This document shows positions 1 to 7,446 of a DNA stretch of 36,573 nt, piece after piece. The notes beneath the pieces are model-generated. The model did not search any database. It was not told where the DNA came from and saw only the letters and a program-made list of their open reading frames with translations. How positions within the stretch are numbered: position 1 is the first letter of the stretch; every line of letters begins with the position of its first letter. Source of the DNA: Candidatus Jettenia ecosi (GTDB taxonomy: Bacteria; Planctomycetota; Brocadiia; Brocadiales; Brocadiaceae); assembly GCA_005524015.1 (NCBI GenBank), contig SULG01000028.1, positions 1 through 36,573 on the forward strand, in the 5' to 3' direction. The translations under genes and the position numbers were made by a program.

Positions 1-495
1 ATTAAGGGGGATTATGTTATTCTTCACCGTTTCCACATGTTAGCTTGATGCGTATGGGGCTCATTCCCCTGGAGAGACGCAAAATCTTGCGTCTCTACAA
101 TCGGGTTAGGGGTGTGTTTATGGCATAACAAAAAACTTTGAAATTCCTATACATTACATGTAATTGTAAACCAGGATATACCATAATTCTCGTGAATTTA
201 TCTATAGGAAAGGGACAAGGGTAAGGTTTGGATTGACGATAGTTCTTCCTGTCGTTCCCGAACGTCTTTATCGGGAATCCAGCAACCAAATTATCATAAA
301 AAAACCTTATACCCGTCAAAGAAGGAGCCGTAATCAATTTAGCGGAACCACCAGACCCAGCAATAACAATTACTTGCAAACAATAAATCATCAATGGTCA
401 TTGTTTCATAGAACAGATTCGTTATAATAGTACGATACTTGTGTGAAAAATGAAACTGATAGTAATATTCAATAATTATAGGGGAGATTTTTGAA
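1..495. other. Gene-free leader with REP-like hairpin
   Basis: No convincing gene. Positions 1-60 reappear inverted near 30281-30345 (shared stretch around CACATGTTAGCTTGATG), so this is a dispersed repeat. A perfect 10-bp stem, AGAGACGCAA at 73-82 and its complement at 87-96 with a 4-nt loop, is the kind of REP-like palindrome found scattered in many genomes. The last 100 bases hold the probable promoter of the TPR gene. Confidence 0.5.
401..428 (+). promoter_or_regulatory. Candidate sigma70-type promoter of the TPR gene
   Basis: TTGTTT at 401-406 and a perfect TATAAT at 423-428 are separated by 16 bases. Transcription would start near 435 and give a leader of about 60 nt before the start codon at 496. 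Predicted from consensus only. Confidence 0.4.
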
Positions 496-1350
496 ATGGT
501 TATGGTAGTAAACAGCATGAAACGTCTTTGTCTCTGTGGAGCGAAAGCCTTTTTTGTGTTGACTCTATTTGGCGCTTGCGCTTTGCCTGCATATACCCAG
601 GAGAATTCATGGAAGGAACTCAATGATAAAGCCACCTCGCTTTTGCAAAAGAAGAGATATGCGGATGGAATAAAGGCAGGAGAAGAGGCATTAAAGGTGG
701 CGGAAAATACCTTTCCTCCCGGCAATACCTGTATTGCCGATTCAATGAACTTGCTGGGAATACTTTACAGAACCTATGGCAGGTATGACGAAGCCGGTCC
801 TCTCTTTAACCAGGCGCTCAATATTTATAAAGAATCATCAGGCGCAAACCATCCCAATGTTGCTAACGTATTGCATGAGCTTGCGGAAATGTTTCTCCTT
901 CAGGATAAATATGCTGAAGCCGAGCCCCTTTACAAACAGTCTCTTGTCATATATGAGAATGCGTTTGGTCCGGATCATTCCAGTGTTGTTGATGCCCTGA
1001 ACAGACTGGGAGATCTTTACCAGGACCAGAAGAAATATGCTGAAGCGATACCGTTCTACAAAAGAGCCCTTGCCATCGAAGAAAAAACACTCGGTTCAGA
1101 CCATCCCGACCTTGCCTCCTCAATGAACAATCTGGCAACGCTGTATTACTACGAAGGTGAAAACACTATGGCTGAGTCCCTTTATAAAAAGGCACTTAAA
1201 ATCTATAAAAAAGAATATGGCAAAGACCACCCCTTAATCGCAACCATATTAGAGAAAATGGCAGAATTTTATGAGGGCACCGGAAGGAAGAACAAGGCGA
1301 AACAATTAACACAAAGGGCAAAAAAGATTTATTCAAATTATCAGAGATAA
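496..1350 (+). CDS. Exported tetratricopeptide-repeat protein, kinesin-light-chain type
   Basis: A 284-residue protein. Residues 8-35 form a signal peptide: MKRLCL, a hydrophobic stretch with FFVLTLFGACAL, then a possible cleavage region near PAYTQ. It should therefore be exported. The rest is about five repeats of roughly 42 residues of the TPR_12 / kinesin light chain kind, each with the signature YxxAxxLYKxALxIxEKxxGxDHPxxAxxxNNLAxLY. Such arrays are protein-protein interaction scaffolds and no enzymatic domain is present. GGGGAG at 481-486 lies 9 bases before ATG 496 and supports this start; an internal ATG at 517 would also leave a complete signal peptide. The gene stands alone on the plus strand. 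A second copy of its last ~100 bases lies at 9232-9340, so the gene or its end was once duplicated. The partner protein is unknown. Confidence 0.85.
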   Translation: MVMVVNSMKRLCLCGAKAFFVLTLFGACALPAYTQENSWKELNDKATSLLQKKRYADGIKAGEEALKVAENTFPPGNTCIADSMNLLGILYRTYGRYDEAGPLFNQALNIYKESSGANHPNVANVLHELAEMFLLQDKYAEAEPLYKQSLVIYENAFGPDHSSVVDALNRLGDLYQDQKKYAEAIPFYKRALAIEEKTLGSDHPDLASSMNNLATLYYYEGENTMAESLYKKALKIYKKEYGKDHPLIATILEKMAEFYEGTGRKNKAKQLTQRAKKIYSNYQR

Positions 1351-1399
1351 GAGATGATGTTATTTTTCCAGATGACAGGGTAATGGTGACAATAATACG

Positions 1400-1529
1400 T
1401 TATGTAAGTTGGGTTGAGTAAAGCAAAAACCCAATAAATGGAATTATTCATGCCCTTTAAGATGTGGCCCTACAACCTCTTCTTTATTTCCGATTGACAT
1501 GCAGAAAAGCATTATGTTACATTTACTTT
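1400..1529 (+). repeat. Upstream block of the DUF4258/YgiT locus, copy 1
   Basis: This non-coding block precedes the truncated DUF4258 reading frame. It recurs with clear similarity at 10079-10203, and its last third recurs at 5833-5897. It begins with a small imperfect palindrome (GGGTTGAGTAAAGC followed by AAACCC). It also contains TTGACA at 1494-1499 with TACATT 18 bases later, a weak promoter candidate for the toxin/antitoxin locus. Confidence 0.5.
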
Positions 1530-1806
1530 ATGGATAGTGCTGATATACGCAAGGCTTTTGTTAAAAATAAGTCTCATTACACAAAACACAGTTTCTGTAT
1601 GTCATGGGAAAACTATCCAGAAATATATTACATACACTCAATGATATCATGGGGAATTGGTTGCAGTAGAAAATGTTCCTGCCGAGGTATGTGAGAACTG
1701 TAATGAAGAATATTTTTCTTCTGAGACCGTTGATAAACTTCAACATGCTATTGAACTGCATCGCTCGTATAAAACCATTCAAGTACCCGTATTTCAACTT
1801 TCATAA
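1530..1806 (+). pseudogene. Decayed DUF4258 toxin / YgiT-type antitoxin locus, copy 1
   Basis: This is a broken copy of the locus at 5898-6209. ATG 1530 opens MDSADIRKAF, matching the N-terminus of the second copy. A deletion then removes the end of the DUF4258 fragment and the start of the YgiT gene (the CGAEQRRK-equivalent region and MNTC) and joins them out of frame. In the YgiT frame the tryptophan codon seen in copy 2 is TGA at 1642-1644. The remainder still matches VENVPAEVCENCNEEYF and runs to TAA 1804-1806. No functional product is expected. The 110 bases after the stop also match the stretch after copy 2, so the duplication covers roughly 1440-1960 and 5833-6360. Confidence 0.8.
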
Positions 1807-1991
1807 ATATTACCTACGGTGGCTAACTGCGATAGGGTTTCCTGGAGTTGTACACGGTGTGTACGATTGGAATCCTTCGCAAAACCCAAGCGATAGAACA
1901 ATTGATAAGGGATAACCCCGGTAATTTGCTGGTATTTATACGGGAATTTATTGCTCGCCATTTTTGTCAATTTGAAAAATTCAACGCCTTT

Positions 1992-2669
1992 TTATCTTTT
2001 ACGATATTGCTTATCTCCACAGACCCATGTAAAGTATAAATCAACTCCTGAAACGTGCCCGGCAAAAACAACCTTGTTCAATTCCCCGGTTATGTTGAAC
2101 AATGAGAGAAATCGTCTGTAATCTGTAAATCCCTCATTACTATCGCTGAAAGAATGTACAAGCATAACTGCATGTTTCGCATAAAATCTATTTGCTTCGA
2201 TGATTGCCGAAGCTGTACGATGTAAAAACTGGTATCTAATATCATCATCCGGTTTTGCTGCAAGATTGAGAACTGAGCACAAATACTGTAGCCTTTCCAG
2301 TTTGCCTTTCGATTGGTTAACGCTCCATTCCGCCATTGTTGGCCCAAATGACTCCGATACTTTGCCTTCTACTGCTATGGAAACAAGACTCGAATTTGTT
2401 CTGGCAAGAACCCATAAGTCATTCTGCGATGGTCTTGCTCCGTCATTTAACATCACTTTATGCTCTGGAATGGCAATAAGAGTTTCGAGTCCTTCAAAAT
2501 TAGGTTCTCGCAGTAAAACTGATCGTACTTCATCAGGTAGTCCATTCGCCTCTTGCCAGCAATAAGCAATGGTACGGGCAGAATAACCAATCTTCCATTG
2601 TTTATCTGGTTCTGCCAAAAACTGCTTCCAATCTTCAGCCGATTGAATAGGAATTAATATCTTGCTCAT
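1992..2669 (-). CDS. DUF6946-like hypothetical protein, possible PD-(D/E)XK fold
   Basis: A 225-residue soluble protein with no signal peptide or membrane segment. It resembles uncharacterised proteins I associate with DUF6946. A stretch around residues 80-103, NDLWVLAR followed by VSIAVEGKVSE, has the D...ExK spacing of PD-(D/E)XK nucleases (D84, E101, K103). This is a pattern reading, not a proven activity. It is the third gene of a minus-strand set: DUF6883 (2940-3272), DUF4926 (2694-2921), then this gene 24 bases later. The start ATG has only a weak ribosome site. A decayed second copy, missing its N-terminal half and split by a MITE, lies at 10305-10965. The family's biochemical role is unknown to me; the small-gene context suggests a toxin or defence role. 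Confidence 0.65.
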   Translation of the reverse strand: MSKILIPIQSAEDWKQFLAEPDKQWKIGYSARTIAYCWQEANGLPDEVRSVLLREPNFEGLETLIAIPEHKVMLNDGARPSQNDLWVLARTNSSLVSIAVEGKVSESFGPTMAEWSVNQSKGKLERLQYLCSVLNLAAKPDDDIRYQFLHRTASAIIEANRFYAKHAVMLVHSFSDSNEGFTDYRRFLSLFNITGELNKVVFAGHVSGVDLYFTWVCGDKQYRKR

Positions 2670-2693
2670 ATTTTGTTCTGGAAGGTACTATCG

Positions 2694-2921
2694 TTAGCTT
2701 CGAATTTCATCAATTGGTTCATAATGCAATATCATAAGCCGATCCGGACGCAAACCCAGCGATTCATACGTACGACCTTCACGATCAGAGAATTCTACTT
2801 CGTAAGCCTCACCGTTAGCCAGAATTTCTACCACAGTGCCAACCTGTCCGCGCCAGAGATTATACTCAGGCAAATCAACGGTGAGTGCCACTACGTCGAA
2901 TAGTTTGATTTTTTCTTTCAT
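2694..2921 (-). CDS. DUF4926 domain protein
   Basis: A small protein of 75 residues from ATG 2921. It matches DUF4926: a compact beta-rich SH3-like domain with the hallmark stretch FDVVALTVDLPEYNLWRGQVGTVVE written here as start (FDVVALTVDL), middle (GQVGTVVE) and end (YEVEFSDREGRTYES). A GTG four codons... more precisely two codons upstream (2927) could also start it, but the site GAGGTT lies about 7 bases before ATG 2921 and favours the shorter form. It follows the DUF6883 gene by 18 bases. DUF4926 genes are commonly found next to small DUF6883-type genes, which suggests a partner or immunity role; this is inference. A fragment of its C-terminal coding end persists at 10919-10965. Confidence 0.8.
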   Translation of the reverse strand: MKEKIKLFDVVALTVDLPEYNLWRGQVGTVVEILANGEAYEVEFSDREGRTYESLGLRPDRLMILHYEPIDEIRS

Positions 2922-2939
2922 TTTCACAACCTCTTAAAT

Positions 2940-3272
2940 TCATAGCGGGTAGCAACTGGTCATCCTTGGTATATTTGAATTATGTTCAATGATCCATCCA
3001 CTTCGAATCTTTGCTTGCTTTCCCTTCCATTCAAGCAGAAAATCGACTGTGTAGCGCTGTCCATATTCATCACGTCTACCTAATTTAGCTTCGTGCGTCT
3101 TTACTATTTGTAATATGATGTTGCGTAACTGTTCAGCATCATCAGCGGTTATACCCAATACACTCTCAAACAGACGTGCCTTGTGTTTGCCTTCGTCATG
3201 CAATGAATTAAGGCAATAGTCACGTAATTTGCGAATGTCCACAACTGCACAATCTGCATTTGGAATTTTCAT
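2940..3272 (-). CDS. DUF6883 domain protein, toxin-like
   Basis: A 110-residue protein with the order of motifs I associate with DUF6883: KLRDYCLN near residues 14-21, EGKHKARLFES with a conserved GKHKA at about 27-31, RYTVDFLLEW, and a C-terminal IPRMTSCYPL resembling the family ending PRxxTxYP. This fold has been related to small RNase-like (BECR) toxins; I use that as family knowledge and no activity is shown here. GAGG lies 6-7 bases before ATG 3272. It is the first gene of the DUF6883-DUF4926-DUF6946 set and could be the toxic member with DUF4926 as partner. Confidence 0.75.
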   Translation of the reverse strand: MKIPNADCAVVDIRKLRDYCLNSLHDEGKHKARLFESVLGITADDAEQLRNIILQIVKTHEAKLGRRDEYGQRYTVDFLLEWKGKQAKIRSGWIIEHNSNIPRMTSCYPL

Positions 3273-3915
3273 GAAAGCCTCTTGCTTAGACTCGGGACGT
3301 GAACAGATATCTGCTTATCCTTATTACTTCCATAGGCTTCCCTATATCTTCACCAAACTCTCAAAAATATAGCACATGCTTGATCATTGTGCAACTTCGG
3401 ATTTCATAATCACTCAATCCTGTTGACAAAAATAGTAGTTGTCATTCGCGCATCATCCACGATATCATTAAAGCTTTTTTCTGTGAAGTAGTAAACGGAA
3501 CTGGGTTGTATTGTAGACTTGAGTTGTATATTGGGCAGGATATCAATCAGGAGTTTGCTCCCATTGGTTTTTCAGATTCATTTGCTCTTTTACATAATGC
3601 AATATTTCTTCTTTATCGTCTCGGCAAGATAAATAAGCTTTATGACCTTCATTTTATTTATCTTTCCGCCGGACTTTTTGCAAGGTAACTTAGGGCCTGA
3701 GCAACCTTTTTGAAATCAAAATTGAAATGGATACACATATATCAAATCTTGTCCTCATATAAATGGGGAGCAGAAATCATCCCGATTATACAATTTTGAG
3801 TAGGCGATGACTACCGCCCTATTGGGTTTGATTTCAGACTATTCAAGCGAAGAAGGGTTATTAAGTATAGTGTCTCTAGAATTTATTGAATTAGCAAACC
3901 GCTTGTTCGATAAAA
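3273..3915. other. Intergenic region without a supported gene
   Basis: No reading frame here has convincing features. The longest plus-strand frame, about 60 codons from 3506, has no ribosome site and an atypical composition (many aromatic and hydrophobic residues, no recognisable family). The region contains the upstream sequences of the DUF6883 set on the minus strand and the space downstream of the NADAR gene. Confidence 0.5.
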
Positions 3916-4575
3916 TTATTCTTTATTAAATAATTGGAGCTGCCGGAGCTTTTTATCCTTTTCTTCTTTTTCAATTATTTTATTGCAATCATCATTAATT
4001 CCAATAATTGGTATTGGATGACCCAAAAGATTAAAGTCATTTATTTTTAGTGGTTGAACTTTCTTAAGATTGTTCATCTTGTCTACCTTCAGCTCTTCGC
4101 GTAGTTCCATTAATAATCTACCTAATACATTTTCACCAACTAAACTTCCATCCTCTTGTGAAATAGCACCCCAAAACCGGTCGCGGTGTGAATCTTCTAC
4201 GATAGATTTATCTCCAGTTGAAAGCAGTAAATCTCTGAATTTATAGTAATTACATGCAAGCTTGGCTCGAATACACCATTGCATAATTTTAACTTTAACC
4301 ATGTCCCAATCTGGCCTTGTTTTTGGTCGAAAAGGCTTGCTTTTCATTTTAGCCATCATTGGGCTCTTCTGTTCAATAATCATTTTTTGAACATCAAGAG
4401 AATTTGGGAATCGACACGCTTGATATAATGCCTCTGATGTTCTCACTTCAATATCACCTACTTTAATACTATAACCCGTAGCCATATTGGACAATCCACC
4501 GAAATCTTCTTTAGTTTTTCGGAAGACAATTGACTCGCTTCTGATATATATTCGTATGTTACTATTTTTAAACAT
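3916..4575 (-). CDS. NADAR family protein (YbiA/DUF1768-like)
   Basis: A 219-residue protein with the NADAR signatures in order: FGGLSNMA at 25-32, the SEALYQACRFP helix at 47-57, RPDWDMVKVKIMQWCIRAK-type helix at 87-104, and DRFWGA at 132-137. The C-terminal ~50 residues are a charged extension. Known NADAR proteins hydrolyse the N-glycosidic bond of ADP-ribose derivatives or riboflavin-pathway intermediates. In phage-conflict settings they have been linked to removal of ADP-ribose from nucleic acid. It starts 9 bases after the stop of the phosphoribosyltransferase-like gene on the same strand, so the two form a two-gene operon in which the neighbour may make a ribosylated product that NADAR trims. 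The substrate here cannot be read from the sequence. Confidence 0.85.
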   Translation of the reverse strand: MFKNSNIRIYIRSESIVFRKTKEDFGGLSNMATGYSIKVGDIEVRTSEALYQACRFPNSLDVQKMIIEQKSPMMAKMKSKPFRPKTRPDWDMVKVKIMQWCIRAKLACNYYKFRDLLLSTGDKSIVEDSHRDRFWGAISQEDGSLVGENVLGRLLMELREELKVDKMNNLKKVQPLKINDFNLLGHPIPIIGINDDCNKIIEKEEKDKKLRQLQLFNKE

Positions 4576-4584
4576 TATTCTTAT

Positions 4585-5481
4585 TTAATTAGTTTTCCTT
4601 TGAAATAAAGGATACCATGGATTACCAGCCCAAAGAGCTGGCGGACATGTATTTGGACAGTTTCGAAATGTAACAATTACTGATCCAAAACCTAAAGTTC
4701 TGAGTAGACTATAGCCCAATGGACGAATTTGCTCTGGTAAAAATGGACAAATTTGACGTATTCGAACTCCAACAATCAAGAAATTTTGCTCCAAAATTTG
4801 TCTTCCTCGCTCAGAAGAAAAAAAATTGGATTGGTGAGGAGGATCCAAAACTGTTCTAATTAATGGTGGGTAACCTTGATTTGATAGCTTTTCTACATAA
4901 TGTTGTGTTTCCACATCATCAGGAATTAAGGTCGGACGAAGAACATCTGATAAATTTATACAACTTTTTCGATCTTCTATTTCCACACACCTCCACCAAT
5001 AAACTTTAATATTTTTTCCAGCTGCTAAAGCAGCTCGTTTGATTTCCCTGGTTGCGTACCACTCACCACTACTGTGAGAGGCTATAACAATTACGTGGAT
5101 TATACATGATTGAGGTGCATTTGACTTAATCCAAGATTCAAGATCATGTCGAATGCGATTTCCACTAAAAATCACATCATCAATATATACGAATGGGCCA
5201 CTTTGGGAACCGCAACTATCTATGCCAAAGCCTAAAATATTTCTAAGTATAGCGTCAAATTGTTGCAACATATATCGCTGGCTACTTCCACCTCTTTGAA
5301 TATTTAAAAAATTGACGGAAGACCAAAAAGAGTCAGGTTGGCCCACGGTAAGTTTCTCGTTGGTTATAAGTTCGTTAAGAAATTCAATTACTGATTTACG
5401 TTTAAAATATGATTGAGATAGAACGTGCTGCATTTCTAGTAAAATAGAATCGTGTACAGCTCTTGGAATTGCCGCACCCAC
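4585..5481 (-). CDS. Phosphoribosyltransferase-like conflict protein (PRTase-CE type), probably frameshifted at its 5' end
   Basis: From GTG 5481 the frame codes 298 residues. Residues 98-107, VYIDDVIFSG, match the PRPP-binding loop of type I phosphoribosyltransferases (two acidic residues, then a small-residue turn), preceded by a beta strand. The overall architecture resembles the PRTase-CE family described from comparative genomics of bacterial conflict systems, often next to NADAR genes as here. GTG 5481 lacks a good ribosome site. Just upstream in another frame lies an apparent N-terminal part (see 5437-5576), so the original protein was probably about 330 residues and one base has been lost near 5465-5467. 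The C-terminal ~100 residues have no recognisable motif. A role in nucleotide-based defence is inference. Confidence 0.6.
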   Translation of the reverse strand: MGAAIPRAVHDSILLEMQHVLSQSYFKRKSVIEFLNELITNEKLTVGQPDSFWSSVNFLNIQRGGSSQRYMLQQFDAILRNILGFGIDSCGSQSGPFVYIDDVIFSGNRIRHDLESWIKSNAPQSCIIHVIVIASHSSGEWYATREIKRAALAAGKNIKVYWWRCVEIEDRKSCINLSDVLRPTLIPDDVETQHYVEKLSNQGYPPLIRTVLDPPHQSNFFSSERGRQILEQNFLIVGVRIRQICPFLPEQIRPLGYSLLRTLGFGSVIVTFRNCPNTCPPALWAGNPWYPLFQRKTN

Positions 5482-5576
5482 TTTATTACGTGTTCAGATG
5501 TAGGTCGGGGTATCTCACCTTCACGGTAATCAGAAATCATATCTGCGATGGTCTCACACAATTCAATGTTTGCCAT
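5437..5576 (-). pseudogene. Out-of-frame N-terminal part of the PRTase-like gene
   Basis: ATG 5576 opens MANIELCETIADMISDYREG, continuing with EIPRPTSEHVIKWVRQF and then out of frame to a stop. The helix HVIKWVRQF joins naturally to PRAVHDSILLEM of the main frame, if one C is restored at the CC around 5465-5466. That joint reading gives a single protein from 5576 to 4585. Either a genuine frameshift mutation, a sequencing error or programmed frameshifting would explain it; no slippery heptamer is visible, so the first two are likelier. Confidence 0.65.
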
Positions 5577-5897
5577 AGCTTGATTCATCCCTCATCGAAC
5601 ATTTATCTTTATCCTATAGTTTCAACATATTACTGATTGACGTAGTAGGTGTCAACCTAAATACCTTCATGATTACATTGAATATTTGAAGATATTTTCG
5701 ATGTAATAGTGCTTCATTCATTATCATTTGGATTTCTCTTTATTCAACCTAATCTACAATACCCATGCGGAACAAAAATCTGAGTGATAAGATAACAAAC
5801 CCGAAGAGGCAATTATTTAATATTTTTAAGTGCGGCCCTACAACCCCTTCTTTAATTTTGTCCGACATGTCAAAAAGCATTATTTTACATTTGTCTT
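5577..5897. other. Intergenic region between divergent loci
   Basis: Positions 5577-5832 show no gene, no clear hairpin and no repeat. They should contain the promoter of the minus-strand PRTase/NADAR operon. From 5833 the sequence is the second copy of the block that precedes the DUF4258/YgiT loci (also at 1464-1529 and 10135-10203). Confidence 0.5.
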
Positions 5898-5981
5898 ATG
5901 GATATTACTGATATACGCAAGGATTTTGTTAAAAACAAATTTCGTTACACAAAACACGGTGCTGAACAAAGGAGAAAATAG
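5898..5981 (+). pseudogene. Truncated DUF4258 toxin remnant
   Basis: A 27-codon frame starting MDITDIRKDF and ending KHGAEQRRK before TAG. The residues RYTKHGAEQRR correspond to the conserved first helix of DUF4258 (YTxHAxxRxxxR), a family of small RNase-like toxins of about 80-100 residues. Only this N-terminal piece is present, so the toxin is inactive or has lost most of its gene. The YgiT-type gene starts 3 bases after its stop, the usual arrangement for DUF4258-YgiT pairs. Confidence 0.7.
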
Positions 5982-5984
5982 ATT

Positions 5985-6209
5985 ATGAATACCTGTTCTG
6001 TATGTCATGGGAAAACTATTCAGAAATATATTACTTACACTCAATGGTATCATGGGGAATTGGTTGCAGGAGAAAATGTGCCTGCTGAGGTATGTGAGAA
6101 CTGTAATGAAGAATATTTTTCTCCTGAGACTGTTGATAAACTTCAACATGCTATTGAACTGCATCGCTCGTATAAAACCATTCAAGTATCCGTATTTCAA
6201 TTTTCATAA
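5985..6209 (+). CDS. YgiT-type zinc finger protein, antitoxin-like, copy 2
   Basis: A 74-residue protein with two CxxC knuckles, C4-C7 and C37-C40, that would bind one zinc ion as in the N-terminal domain of MqsA/YgiT antitoxins. The middle part, VAGENVPAEVCENCNEEYFS, is the typical second half of the finger; the C-terminal helix DKLQHAIELHR follows. No helix-turn-helix domain is present, as in other short YgiT-type antitoxins paired with DUF4258. GGAG at 5971-5974 lies inside the DUF4258 remnant, about 10 bases upstream of ATG 5985. Its toxin is truncated, so this appears to be an orphan antitoxin. Copy 1 at 1530-1806 is dead. Confidence 0.85.
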   Translation: MNTCSVCHGKTIQKYITYTQWYHGELVAGENVPAEVCENCNEEYFSPETVDKLQHAIELHRSYKTIQVSVFQFS

Positions 6210-6429
6210 ATATTACCTACGGTGGCTAACTGCGATAGGGTTTCCTGGAGTTGTACACGGTGTGTACGATTGGAATCCTTCGCAAAACCCAAGCGATAGA
6301 ACAATTGATAAGGGATAACCTCGGTAATTTGCCGGCATTTATACGGGAATTTCTTGCTTACCATTCCAGAATATCAAATTTTATGTAACGAATTGATTTA
6401 TCTGCTGTAACCTATAAGCCAAACGCTAT

Positions 6430-6464
6430 GCATAACCGGGCGCAGTGCAAGGCACTGGTTAGAC
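6430..6464 (-). other. Short attC-like palindrome at the 3' end of the 194-residue gene
   Basis: Read on the minus strand, GTCTAAC (fits the integron R'' consensus RYYYAAC) contains the TAA stop of the upstream gene. Then come CAGTGC, a CTT loop, GCACTG, a 6-base spacer and GTTATGC (one mismatch to GTTRRRY). Stop codons inside R'' are common in integron cassettes. At 35 bp it is shorter than standard attC sites and lacks a spacer on one side, so it may be a degenerate site or only a terminator hairpin. Confidence 0.3.
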
Positions 6465-7043
6465 CGCTTCCTGCGAGCGCAGCAACTTGTTGAAGTATCC
6501 TACTTCCTTTGATAGGGATTTCTCTTGTGGCTCATCTCCATTTAAAACAGAATGCAGCCTAAGAAGATCACCTATTGGAAAATCTGATTGTATCCACTCA
6601 GTCTTGTATCCCAAGAATCCATACGTTTTAAGAATACTTTCCGCTTCCTTAGAAACTTCTCTCATCAAATTGTCCAAGGTAACGACTGTTTTTATCTTTA
6701 TATGCTCCTCAGTATTCTTGCTACCCAAATGGTCCTCACAGTAGAAAATTGTTATAGCCACTTTCCTGTCTTGCTGTGGCTCAAAGAGCCAGGTATATTG
6801 CCAGGGCTCACCTTGCCAGACAAGATGGAATTCAGGCTTTAATCCGTCAGCAAGATAGTAGCGTCTATCATAGTGTGCATCAAGTTCAAGCAAGACTTCT
6901 AAGAAACTCGATAGAGGCTCACTAAGATAAGAAACTGTGAAGTCAAGTGATGTATCCTCCACCATTATCCGCGCTTTTAACCATCCGGCTTCTATTGAAT
7001 TTATTGTAAAGTTGAATATATCAAGTTTGTTCTGTTTCATCAT
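6459..7043 (-). CDS. Hypothetical protein, unrecognised
   Basis: A 194-residue soluble, acidic protein with no signal peptide or membrane segment and no motif I recognise. It alternates strands and helices (LDIFNFTINSIEAGWLKARI at the start; WQGEPWQYTWLFEP with several tryptophans in the middle) and resembles the size and style of immunity-type proteins, but that is only impression. AAGGTC lies 8 bases before ATG 7043; the second ATG (7040) is also possible. An internally deleted IS5-family element begins only 11 bases upstream, so the native promoter is probably separated from the gene. Its stop lies in an attC-like sequence (6430-6464), which would fit an integron cassette. Confidence 0.6.
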   Translation of the reverse strand: MMKQNKLDIFNFTINSIEAGWLKARIMVEDTSLDFTVSYLSEPLSSFLEVLLELDAHYDRRYYLADGLKPEFHLVWQGEPWQYTWLFEPQQDRKVAITIFYCEDHLGSKNTEEHIKIKTVVTLDNLMREVSKEAESILKTYGFLGYKTEWIQSDFPIGDLLRLHSVLNGDEPQEKSLSKEVGYFNKLLRSQEAV

Positions 7044-7053
7044 TCTTGACCTT

Positions 7054-7346
7054 TAGAGCGTGTTATGCACTTTGAAATATCACCTCAGCAAATCTTCTTA
7101 GCATGAGTATGGCGAAAGCAAGGAAATGAAGACCAGTCAACACTTCAGGCAGTCGCTCATAATCCCTTACGAGTCTTCTGAACCTGCTCTTCCCTCACTC
7201 TCAGGTGTAGACTGAATAGTCTGGCTATCGATAATCGCTCTAGAAGGCTCCTTTTTCCTTCCTTGGGCATGGTTTTCTTTTGTTTTGATTGGATTCCATA
7301 CCTAAATTATAACAATTTTACCTACAAAAGTGCATAACACGCTCTA
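7054..7346 (-). mobile_element. Internally deleted IS5-family element with 20-bp inverted repeats
   Basis: Perfect 20-bp inverted repeats TAGAGCGTGTTATGCACTTT at 7054-7073 and its complement at 7327-7346 bound a 293-bp segment. On the minus strand it still encodes transposase fragments: PSRAIIDSQTIQSTP near 7195-7240, typical of IS5-family DDE transposases around the central aspartate, and FRRLVRDYERLPEVLTGLHF near 7110-7185, typical of the C-terminus. That frame ends with a TAA inside the terminal repeat. Most of the transposase is deleted, so the element could move only with help from a full-length relative. No clear target duplication is seen (TTA versus TAG flanks). It sits directly upstream of the 194-residue gene. 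Confidence 0.8.
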
Positions 7347-7446
7347 GAGTGTCTTGGGCAATTACCATACCTGTTGAAGAATCAATCGGGGAGGGCTTGC
7401 TATCCTTCATATGCCAAAGGTTTGATCCTGTTTAACCCTTTCCCGT

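Noticed and set aside
1464-1694. 76-codon plus-strand frame over the first DUF4258/YgiT copy
   Set aside because: It results from the out-of-frame fusion caused by a deletion and matches no family in its second half.
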